This document shows, in pieces, positions 1 through 5,502 of a DNA stretch of 5,502 bases. The position numbers and the translations under genes were made by a program. Source of the DNA: DATDCV01 sp036524155 (GTDB taxonomy: Bacteria > Verrucomicrobiota > Verrucomicrobiia > Limisphaerales > UBA8199); assembly GCA_036524155.1 (NCBI GenBank), contig DATDCV010000700.1, forward strand, positions 1 through 5,502, read 5' to 3'. The notes under the pieces were generated by a model. That model worked only from the letters and a program-made list of their open reading frames with translations, did not search any database and was not told the DNA's origin. Numbering within the stretch: the stretch's first letter is position 1; every line of letters begins with the position of its first letter.

Positions 1-825
1 GTGCTGGCCTATGAAACCTATCGCGATGGTGGCGCGCCCAGCCATTTCGCTTTCCCGGTGCGCGTGCAGCAAAACGCGGTTTTCTTCAGCGTCGCCAACG
101 TGGTGGAGAGCGGCGACGACGATTTTCTCAAGCGCCTCGGGCTCGACCCTCAGGGCGCGCTGTACAAGATGTACAACGCGGCTGATAGCGTCGCCACCAA
201 CGAAAAGAAAACGCGCAAATTTGAAGGCACGGCGGACCTCCAGGCGCTGATCACCGGTATGGGGCAGAGCGGCACCATCCGACAAACGTTCATGTTCGAC
301 AATCTCAACGTGCCGGAATTCATCGATTTTCTGGCGGCCAAAATGATCACCGCCGACGTCGATTGCTGTCACAAGAATTACTATTTGTACTGCGACAACG
401 ACGGGACCGGCGAGTGGCAGGCGATGCCCTGGGACGTGGACCTGAGCTTCGGCCGGGTCTGGACGTGCGGCACCCCCTGCTACGCCTACTACGACGAGAC
501 GATCTACACTAACCAGTCCATCTGGACCGGTTCCGGCAACCGGGTGTTCGACCCGATTTACAGCACGCCCTTTACCCGGCAGATGTTTCTGCGGCGGTTG
601 CGCACTTTGATGGACGCGTTGTGCCAACCCCCGGGCACGCCCGCAACGAACGATTTCTACCGGCAGAAGACGCTGGCGCTGCGCGACCGGATCGCGCCTG
701 ACGCCGCGCTCGACCTGACCAAATGGGGAACATGGGGCACCCGCGAGACGATCACCCAGGCCGTAAACCGGATCTGGAACGAATTTCTGCCCGGTCGCCG
801 GGATTATCTGTTCCGCGTCCAGACA
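1..825 (+). other. CotH-type protein kinase domain (N-terminus missing)
   Basis: Residues 1-275 of the large protein. The opening 'YETYRDGG...FPVRVQQNAVFFSVANVVESGDDDFLKR' has the CotH N-lobe pattern: a strand carrying V.V, then a V..VE strand, then a 'LYKMYNA' strand at about 54-60. The catalytic segment is 'ADVDCCHKNYYLY' (D119, D121, N126), and the metal-binding segment is 'PWDVDLSFG' (D145, D147, G151). The D121-to-N126 spacing of five matches the D....N spacing of protein-kinase catalytic loops, and DxDxSFG sits where a DFG motif would be. The C-lobe continues to 'FLPGRRDYLF' near 262-271. All polar active-site residues I would expect in this part are present, so activity is plausible. 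The earliest part of the N-lobe lies upstream. Confidence 0.88.
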
Positions 826-3800
826 GTGACCGGCGGCGGTGAGATCCCGTTGCCTCAGCCAACCAATGCCGTGGTCCGAATCGACGGGCTTGAGTACCGG
901 CCCGCGAGCGGCAACCCGCTCCAGGAATGGCTTTCGCTTACCAACGCGAATTCCTATGCGGTGGACATCTCGAATTGGCGTCTCGACGGCGGCGTTCGGT
1001 TTACTTTCAAACCCGGCACAGTTCTTCCCGCGCTTTCCACGTTGATAGTGTCGCCGAACGTCAAAGCGTTCCGGAGCCGGACGACGAGCCCGAAAGGTGG
1101 CGAGCGGCGCCTGGTGGTCGGCCCGTATGAAGGGAACCTGTCGGCCTGGGGCGAACGCCTGGTGCTGTTGGATGCCGGGGGGCGGTTGGTGAACAGCAAT
1201 TACTACGTTGGCAGCCCGAGCCCCGCCCAGCAGTACCTGCGCATTACTGAAATCTCCTATAACCCCGACCCTTTTGCGGGGAACACTAACATTGACGCGC
1301 AGTTGTTCGAGTTTCTGGAGTTGCGCAATATCGGGCCGGCCGCGCTCGACTTGCGTGGCGTGCGTCTCACTGAAGGGGTTCAATTCAGTTTCAGCTCAGG
1401 GGCCATCACTAATCTACAGGCCGGCGCGCGCCTGCTGGTAGTCCGCGACACAAATTCCTTCGCCCTGCGTTATGGAAGGGGATTGCCCGTCGCCGGCCAG
1501 TTCGTCGGCAAGCTGGATAACGCCGGCGACCGTTTGCGGCTCGATGATTCGTACGGCGAGAAGATCCTTGATTTCAGTTATGACAACCGGTGGTACCCGA
1601 TCACCGACGGCCACGGTTACTCGCTTGTGATCGTCGACGATAGCATCGCCTGGTCGCTCTGGGGCGAAAAGGCAAGCTGGCGGCCCAACGGCGCCCTGGG
1701 CGGCACGCCGGGACAGGCCGATCCACTCATGGTCGCAATGACCCCGGTCGTCATCAACGAGATCCTGACACACACCGACCCGCCTCTCTTAGACGCCATC
1801 GAACTCTACAACCCGACCGCTACAAACGTGAATGTCGGCAACTGGTACCTGACAGACGATTTCAGCATCCCGCGCAAATTTCAAATTCCCAATCCCACAT
1901 GGATCCTGGCATATGGTTATGTCTATTTCACCGAAGCTCAGTTCAACAAGACGCCGGGGGTCTTTCCAAGCTTCGTTTTGAATTCGGAAGGCGACGATGC
2001 CTGGCTGTTCAGCTCGGACTCGCAAAAGACGCTGACCGGTTACGCCCAAGGGTTCGATTTCGGCGCGACGGCGAACGGGGTCAGCCTGGGACGCTACGTC
2101 AACAGCGTCGGCGACGCTGATTATCCGGCGCAGGTCCGCGTGACCCTGGGCCAGACGAACTCCGGCCCGCGGGTCGGCCCAATCGTGCTGGCGGAGATCA
2201 TGTATCATCCGGCGCCGGCGGCTCCCTCAAATAGCCCGAGCAGCTTCATCGAATTGGCGAATACGGCGGTGACGAATGTCCCGCTGTACAATCCGATGGA
2301 GCCCACCAACACCTGGCGTCTCCGCAACGCGGTGGATTTTGATTTTCCCACCAACATCGTCATGCGGCCCGGCAGCCGGTTGTTGGTGGTTGGCTTTGAC
2401 CCCCAGACGGATGCCGTCGCCCTGTCGAACTTCCGGGCTCTTTACAATGTCACCACGAACGTTCCGATCCTGGGCTCGTGGCAGGGGCGGCTCGGGAATG
2501 GCGACGAAACTATTGAACTCAAAAAGCCGGATCCCTGGGGCACTAACGGAGTCCCTTATGTGATGGTGGAGAAAGTACATTACCTGGATCATGCGCCTTG
2601 GCCGGCGGCGGCCGATGGCACCGGGTTGTCCTTGCAGCGGCTGCAGCTCTCGGCCTACGCCAACGAGCCGACCAACTGGTTCGTCTCCGCCCCGACTCCT
2701 GGCGTCTCCAACCAGCCAAACCAGCCGCCCACAGTACAGCTAATGACCCCGAGCGCAGGCGCCATATTCCGCAAGCCGACCACCGTGCAACTTTCCGCCG
2801 CGGCGACTGATTCGGATGGGTATGTGCTCCGTGTCGAATTCCGCGCCGATGGCGTGGAACTCGGCGAAGTGGCTGATGAGCCTTATTCCTTCACATGGAC
2901 GAACCCGCCCTCCGGAAGCCATGTGATCACCGCGGTTGCCGTCGACGACCGTTTGGGCACAGCCGTCTGCGCGCCGGTGAGCATTACCGTCATCCCGCCC
3001 GCGCCAACGATCACACTAACGCAACCAGTTGACGGCACAGTGGTGCTGACGGGTTCGACGCTTCCGGTTTCGGCCGCTGCCACGGCCGCGGATGGCTCCA
3101 TCGACCGGGTGGAGTTCTACGGCAATGGTCTATTGCTCAGCCAGATGCTGGCACCGCCCTACGACACGACCTGGTCGCCGAGCGGCAGCGGGACGTTCGC
3201 GTTAACCGCGGTGGCGGTGGATAGCTGGGGATCCGCCGCGACCTCGTCTGTCGCGACCGTCGCATTTACAGCGGGAACCAACACGCCGCTCACGCTGGTG
3301 GCGGCGGGGTCCAGGTGGAAGTACCTGGACGATGGCTCGAACCTGGGAACGAATTGGGTTGGCCTGCAGTTTCCTGATGGTTCCTGGCCAAGCGGCCCGG
3401 CGGAGCTGGGCTACGGCGACAAGGCGGAAGGGCGGCCTGAGACTACCGAGATCAGTTTTGGCCCTGACGCAACCCAAAAATATATCACCTACTATTTTCG
3501 CCAGGCGTTCACGGTGACACAAGCCCCCACCGTGCATGACCTGAACATCAGCCTCCTGCGCGACGACGGCGCCGTTGTTTATCTTAACGGCTGGGATGTG
3601 TTCCGCAGCAACATGCCGGAGGGGCCGTTCGACTACCTGACCCTGGCCAACTACGCGGTGGCCGGCGCCGAGGAGACAACCTATTTTCTGAAGTCCGTTG
3701 ACTCCTCCTACCTGCGGGAGGGAACCAACCTTCTGGCGGTGGAGATTCACCAGTCCAGCGCCGGCAGCTCAGACATTAGCTTCGACCTGTCGTTGACCGG

Positions 3801-4290
3801 GACGCGGGTGTTGCTGGCGCCGGCGATCCTGGCCCAGCCTGCCAGCGCCGTCATTTTCAGCGGCGGAACTGCCTCGTTCTCCGTCACGGCGGGTGGAACG
3901 GCTCCGCTCAGCTATCAATGGATGCTCGAAGGCGCGCCAATTCCGGGCGCGACCGGGGACGTCCTGAACGTCCTGGGTGCAGGCGTCGACAACCTCGGAA
4001 CCTACCAGGCCCGGATCACCAACAGCATCGGGTCCGTTCTCAGCGCGCCCGCCACGCTCTCCTTCCGGGATGCTCCCGGCGCGAACCGATTGACGATCGC
4101 GGTCGCCGGCACCAGTTATCATCTGCTCTATCATGGTACCCCGGGAACGCTCTGCGAACTCCAACGGTCTTCCGACCTGATCCATTGGGGCTCGCTGCTT
4201 GAAACAACCATCCCCTCGCATGGTTTCGTGGAGTACACGGAAATTAACCCTCCCGCCGGGGGCGCCTATTACCGCGCGCGACAGAAGTAG
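1..4290 (+). CDS. CotH kinase / lamin-tail-domain / Ig-like multidomain surface protein, 5'-truncated by the window
   Basis: The frame is open from base 1 to the TAG at 4288-4290 (1429 codons visible). The GTG at base 1 is unlikely to be the real start: residue 1 lies inside a CotH N-lobe, and no signal peptide precedes it. Visible order: CotH-type kinase (about 1-275); four lamin-tail-like beta-sandwich repeats (about 291-403, 412-529, 583-700, 728-880); two tandem bacterial Ig-like domains (about 909-998 and 1001-1090); a beta-sandwich module with DDGAVVYLNG (about 1096-1267); an Ig-like domain with SYQW and GTYQARITN (about 1274-1355); and a C-terminal 'SSDLIHW...YYRARQK' module (about 1362-1429). 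CotH proteins are atypical kinases; Bacillus CotH phosphorylates spore-coat proteins. The rest looks like extracellular adhesive or structural architecture, and only 8 cysteines are present, which suits export. Substrate and biological role are unknown. I infer a secreted or surface protein of the Verrucomicrobiota type. The family call is firm; catalytic activity is not shown. Confidence 0.93.
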   Translation: MLAYETYRDGGAPSHFAFPVRVQQNAVFFSVANVVESGDDDFLKRLGLDPQGALYKMYNAADSVATNEKKTRKFEGTADLQALITGMGQSGTIRQTFMFDNLNVPEFIDFLAAKMITADVDCCHKNYYLYCDNDGTGEWQAMPWDVDLSFGRVWTCGTPCYAYYDETIYTNQSIWTGSGNRVFDPIYSTPFTRQMFLRRLRTLMDALCQPPGTPATNDFYRQKTLALRDRIAPDAALDLTKWGTWGTRETITQAVNRIWNEFLPGRRDYLFRVQTVTGGGEIPLPQPTNAVVRIDGLEYRPASGNPLQEWLSLTNANSYAVDISNWRLDGGVRFTFKPGTVLPALSTLIVSPNVKAFRSRTTSPKGGERRLVVGPYEGNLSAWGERLVLLDAGGRLVNSNYYVGSPSPAQQYLRITEISYNPDPFAGNTNIDAQLFEFLELRNIGPAALDLRGVRLTEGVQFSFSSGAITNLQAGARLLVVRDTNSFALRYGRGLPVAGQFVGKLDNAGDRLRLDDSYGEKILDFSYDNRWYPITDGHGYSLVIVDDSIAWSLWGEKASWRPNGALGGTPGQADPLMVAMTPVVINEILTHTDPPLLDAIELYNPTATNVNVGNWYLTDDFSIPRKFQIPNPTWILAYGYVYFTEAQFNKTPGVFPSFVLNSEGDDAWLFSSDSQKTLTGYAQGFDFGATANGVSLGRYVNSVGDADYPAQVRVTLGQTNSGPRVGPIVLAEIMYHPAPAAPSNSPSSFIELANTAVTNVPLYNPMEPTNTWRLRNAVDFDFPTNIVMRPGSRLLVVGFDPQTDAVALSNFRALYNVTTNVPILGSWQGRLGNGDETIELKKPDPWGTNGVPYVMVEKVHYLDHAPWPAAADGTGLSLQRLQLSAYANEPTNWFVSAPTPGVSNQPNQPPTVQLMTPSAGAIFRKPTTVQLSAAATDSDGYVLRVEFRADGVELGEVADEPYSFTWTNPPSGSHVITAVAVDDRLGTAVCAPVSITVIPPAPTITLTQPVDGTVVLTGSTLPVSAAATAADGSIDRVEFYGNGLLLSQMLAPPYDTTWSPSGSGTFALTAVAVDSWGSAATSSVATVAFTAGTNTPLTLVAAGSRWKYLDDGSNLGTNWVGLQFPDGSWPSGPAELGYGDKAEGRPETTEISFGPDATQKYITYYFRQAFTVTQAPTVHDLNISLLRDDGAVVYLNGWDVFRSNMPEGPFDYLTLANYAVAGAEETTYFLKSVDSSYLREGTNLLAVEIHQSSAGSSDISFDLSLTGTRVLLAPAILAQPASAVIFSGGTASFSVTAGGTAPLSYQWMLEGAPIPGATGDVLNVLGAGVDNLGTYQARITNSIGSVLSAPATLSFRDAPGANRLTIAVAGTSYHLLYHGTPGTLCELQRSSDLIHWGSLLETTIPSHGFVEYTEINPPAGGAYYRARQK
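871..2640 (+). repeat. Four diverged lamin-tail-like (LTD) domain repeats within the large protein
   Basis: Each copy begins with a hydrophobic strand of the form 'hhIxEIxYxP', followed by an E.(L/I)xN strand. The four openings are VVRIDGLEYRP (residue 291), LRITEISYNPDP (413), VVINEILTHTDPP (583) and IVLAEIMYHPAP (728). Each is followed by 'EWLSLTN', 'EFLELRN', 'DAIELYNP' or 'SFIELAN', then by a 'W/V-x-L' strand (SNWRLDG, RGVRLTEG, GNWYLTDD, NTWRLRNA). Three of the copies (1, 2 and 4) have a clear 'L(P/Q/R)..(S/A/R)xLhV' strand. Copies 2 and 4 carry the typical late 'L(D/G)NxGDxhxL' strand. Copy 1 is the most degenerate and has an extra basic loop around residues 355-370. LTD domains in bacterial secreted proteins are beta-sandwiches assumed to mediate binding; no ligand can be read from the sequence. 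Confidence 0.82.
2725..3270 (+). repeat. Tandem pair of bacterial Ig-like domains (Big_17 / cadherin-like type)
   Basis: Two adjacent copies of about 90 residues, at 909-998 and 1001-1090, align well by eye. Both have 'PxxGxxx....xxxVxLSAAATDxDG' (second copy: PVSAAATAADG), then 'RVEF(R/Y)xxGxxL', then an 'xPY..TW' strand, and a final 'ITAVAVDDRLG' or 'LTAVAVDSWGS' strand. This looks like an internal domain duplication; the DNA of the two copies has diverged substantially. Such domains usually act as rigid spacers or adhesion modules on the cell surface. They directly follow the LTD block and precede the DDGAVVYLNG module. Confidence 0.85.
3286..3801 (+). other. 'DDGAVVYLNG' beta-sandwich module in the large protein
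   Basis: Residues about 1096-1267. It opens with 'LVAAGSRWKYLDDGSN', contains 'YYFRQAFTV', 'LLRDDGAVVYLNG' (D1188, D1189), 'VFRSNMP' and 'LREGTNLLAVEIHQ' (H1250), and closes with 'SSDISFDLSLTG'. From memory this ordered set of motifs recurs in secreted proteins of Planctomycetota and Verrucomicrobiota, often next to phosphoesterase or CotH domains. The fold resembles galactose-binding-like jelly rolls. Carbohydrate binding is inferred from that resemblance and is not demonstrated here. Confidence 0.7.
3820..4065 (+). other. Immunoglobulin-like domain in the large protein
   Basis: Residues about 1274-1355. It has the I-set-like signature of bacterial Ig domains: 'ILAQPASAVIFSGGTASFSV', then 'LSYQWMLEGAPIPGATG' with the core tryptophan, then 'DNLGTYQARITNSIGSVLS' with the core tyrosine. 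The usual Ig disulphide cysteines are absent, as is common in bacterial copies. It differs in type from the tandem Ig-like pair upstream. Confidence 0.82.
4084..4287 (+). other. C-terminal 'SSDL..W...YRA' module of the large protein
   Basis: Residues about 1362-1429. After 'NRLTIAVAGTSYHLLYHG' comes 'CELQRSSDLIHWGSLLETT', a 'GFVEYTEINPP' strand and the terminal 'GAYYRARQK'. From memory, similar endings of the form 'L.RSxDLxxW ... G...F.D ... YR' are very common at the C-terminus of large secreted Verrucomicrobiota proteins. It could be a small beta domain or a sorting/anchoring element. There is no LPXTG or PEP-CTERM signal and no C-terminal membrane segment. Confidence 0.6.
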
Positions 4291-4292
4291 GG
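4284..4292 (+). promoter_or_regulatory. Weak candidate ribosome binding site for an alternative glycosyltransferase start
   Basis: The purine-rich stretch gaagtaggg overlaps the stop of the upstream gene and lies directly before GTG 4292 / ATG 4295. The AGGG part is only two bases from ATG 4295, which is closer than usual. It would support an upstream start with tight translational coupling. No comparable purine run precedes ATG 4331. Confidence 0.25.
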
Positions 4293-4330
4293 TGATGTCT
4301 GGCGCGTCAATCGCAGACTATAGATCGTTA

Positions 4331-5401
4331 ATGAAGGAACCTGTCCATCTCATCCATCATACGCTCGGTTATGGTGGGGGAATGGAGCGTTACGCGTTGA
4401 CGCTGGCCGCGAGCTTGCGGGAGTTGGGCCACAAGGTGACCTTCCACGCCCGGAAGGCTGACGCGACAATTGCACGTTCGCTGGGAGTGAACCTGGAGAT
4501 GTTGCCGGTGGGCCCGTTTCCGCGAAAGCTTCAAGACTTCCGATTTTTCAGGCGGGTGGATCGGCTGCGCGGCGACTTCGAAGGCCTGCAGATCGCCTTG
4601 AGCCGAGTACGGGTGAAAGACGTCATGATTTGCGGCGGGCCTCATCGCGGTTATTTGAACCACGCCCGCAAATGGGCCGGGTTTTTTGATCGTCTGCAGA
4701 TCTGGATGGAATCGCAGGCGTACGGCTGTGCGCGGGTGATCGTCTCCCATTCCGATCTTTGCACTGGCGAATTGATCCGGCTTTACCAGGTCCCGAAAGA
4801 GAAGATCGTCACTCTTTATCCCCCTGTGGATGCGAGGTTCACTCCAGGCAGCGATGCGGGTGGACAAGCGGAAAGCCGCCGCAAACTGAGGTTGCCGTCA
4901 GACAAACCCGTGCTGTTGTTTCCGTCGATGGGACATAGCCGCAAGGGACTGAAACCAATCTGTGAGGCGCTCAACGGAATGGCTGAGCCATTCGTACTGG
5001 CAGTGGCGGGAAAACCGACGGGCAGGGCAAACCACCCGTTCCTCTACCCTTTGGGTTACGTCGAGGATATGACCACCGCCTACCAGGCGGCGGATTTCAC
5101 CATTTTGGGCTCGTACTACGAGCCCTTTGGACTGGTCGGGCCTGAATCGATCCTGTGCGGCACACGCCTCATATTCGAGGAAGGCATCGGCTGCCTCACG
5201 GCCGTCAAACCGGAGTTCGTTTTCACCTTCTCAGTGTGGGACCGCGCGTCCATTCGTCGCGCGGTCAGCCAGGCTTTGGCGCTCGCGCGGCAAGGAGCAC
5301 ACCGGATCAGTCGCCCGTTAGAGGCGCTGCGATATAATCCCTCGCCGGCGGAGCACGCCCGAGCTCTTTTGCGCGCTGCAGGCGCCTCCGATATCAAATA
5401 A
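4331..5401 (+). CDS. GT4-family (GT-B fold) glycosyltransferase, WaaG-like
   Basis: A complete retaining glycosyltransferase of 356 residues ending at TAA 5399-5401, close to the usual 350-400 for GT4 enzymes. The N-terminal Rossmann domain begins at once with 'VHLIHHTLGYGGGMERYA' (G15-G17, E19, R20), followed by 'LRELGHKVTFHARK'. The interdomain region has 'VIVSHS' (138-141) and 'EKIVTLYPPVDARF' (Y163-F170). The C-terminal domain has 'FPSMGHSRKGL' (R204, K205), 'GYVEDMTTAYQAADF', and the E-x7-E motif 'EPFGLVGPE' (E264, E272) that contacts the nucleotide-sugar ribose. These enzymes act in the cytoplasm, often at the inner membrane face, moving a sugar from an NDP donor to a lipid-linked or core oligosaccharide. 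Overall layout recalls E. coli WaaG (LPS core heptose glucosyltransferase), but donor and acceptor cannot be read. ATG 4331 was chosen because the first beta strand follows immediately; ATG 4295, adding 12 residues, is a real alternative. Confidence 0.9.
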   Translation: MKEPVHLIHHTLGYGGGMERYALTLAASLRELGHKVTFHARKADATIARSLGVNLEMLPVGPFPRKLQDFRFFRRVDRLRGDFEGLQIALSRVRVKDVMICGGPHRGYLNHARKWAGFFDRLQIWMESQAYGCARVIVSHSDLCTGELIRLYQVPKEKIVTLYPPVDARFTPGSDAGGQAESRRKLRLPSDKPVLLFPSMGHSRKGLKPICEALNGMAEPFVLAVAGKPTGRANHPFLYPLGYVEDMTTAYQAADFTILGSYYEPFGLVGPESILCGTRLIFEEGIGCLTAVKPEFVFTFSVWDRASIRRAVSQALALARQGAHRISRPLEALRYNPSPAEHARALLRAAGASDIK

Positions 5402-5406
5402 CTTAA

Positions 5407-5502
5407 ATGCGGATTGACATGAAACGACTGCTCAAATCATGGGCGTGGAAGCATAGCTTATCCAGTTTATTTCTTGGTTTTACTGGTGATCTTTTTGCCG
5501 AT
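5407..5502 (+). CDS. Unrecognised protein, N-terminal fragment running off the window
   Basis: An open + strand frame of 32 codons with no stop to the window end. It starts five bases after the glycosyltransferase stop, at ATG 5407; a second in-frame ATG lies at 5419. The fragment carries a basic start (MKRLLKSWAWKH from the second ATG) followed by a more hydrophobic run (LSSLFLGFTGDLF), which could be an amphipathic, membrane-proximal or short signal-like segment. A weak purine group (gcgga, 5409-5413) is suitably spaced for ATG 5419, and nothing similar precedes 5407. Base composition is lower than upstream: 40 of 96 bases are G or C, and 13 of 32 codons end in G or C. I do not recognise the family. 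Position suggests it is co-transcribed with the glycosyltransferase, perhaps in the same glycan pathway. Confidence 0.5.
   Translation, partial: MRIDMKRLLKSWAWKHSLSSLFLGFTGDLFAD

Noticed and set aside
1..3. GTG at base 1 as the true start of the large protein
   Set aside because: It falls within the CotH N-lobe, there is no signal peptide, and the upstream sequence is not in the window, so a truncated gene is the better reading.
3202..3750. Long minus-strand open frame (182 codons) antisense to the DDGAVVYLNG module
   Set aside because: It lies wholly opposite a well-supported coding region with recognisable domains. Its translation shows no recognisable motif, and long antisense frames are expected in GC-rich coding DNA.
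3769..4221. Minus-strand open frame (150 codons) and an overlapping + frame at 3918-4202
   Set aside because: Both are opposite or out of frame with the Ig-like and C-terminal modules of the large protein. Their products are Arg/Gly-rich and low in complexity, as is typical of shadow frames.
4199..4294. Extending the glycosyltransferase upstream to ATG 4199
   Set aside because: This would add 44 residues before the GT-B first strand and overlap the previous gene by 92 bases, and the added residues look like out-of-frame translation of that gene's C-terminal module.
4291..4330. Terminator between the large gene and the glycosyltransferase
   Set aside because: I see no stable GC-rich hairpin followed by a T run in these 40 bases.
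4328..4867. Minus-strand open frame (179 codons) antisense to the glycosyltransferase
   Set aside because: The + strand frame carries clear GT4 motifs over the same bases. The antisense product has no recognisable domain and begins inside that gene.
5414..5460. TTGACA at 5414-5419 as a -35 promoter box
   Set aside because: No acceptable -10 hexamer lies at 16-18 bases spacing, and the box falls within the start of the downstream open frame.

Overview
The window looks like bacterial chromosome with high GC content, except for an AT-richer last ~100 bases. It is coding almost end to end on the + strand. The style of the large first protein suggests the PVC superphylum, most likely Verrucomicrobiota (Pedosphaera / Limisphaera-like). 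The clues are a CotH-type kinase domain fused to repeated lamin-tail domains, bacterial Ig-like domains, a 'DDGAVVYLNG' beta-sandwich module and a C-terminal 'SSDL..W...YRA' module. The phylum is inferred from protein architecture, not from a marker gene.

Layout: (1) Positions 1-4290 hold the 3' part of a very large, probably secreted or surface-exposed modular protein. Its true start lies upstream of the window, because residue 1 falls inside the CotH kinase N-lobe and there is no signal peptide. (2) After a 40-base gap (4 bases if an alternative start is used) comes a complete GT-B fold, GT4-family glycosyltransferase at 4331-5401. It has a clear E-x7-E motif and a layout resembling the lipopolysaccharide-core glucosyltransferase WaaG. 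(3) Five bases after its stop, a third + strand reading frame begins at 5407 and runs off the window. Only 32 codons are visible and I do not recognise it.

The three frames are tightly packed and co-directional, with no visible terminator between them, so co-transcription is plausible, at least for genes 2 and 3. The glycosyltransferase probably belongs to a cell-surface glycan or LPS-core pathway that continues downstream. A functional link between it and the CotH/LTD protein is possible but rests only on adjacency. I found no RNA genes, CRISPR arrays, insertion sequences, attachment sites or convincing promoters. I see no strong case for a wholly new system. The most notable points are the domain architecture of the large protein, its cysteine cluster next to the kinase active site, and the WaaG-like variant of the donor-binding motif in the glycosyltransferase.
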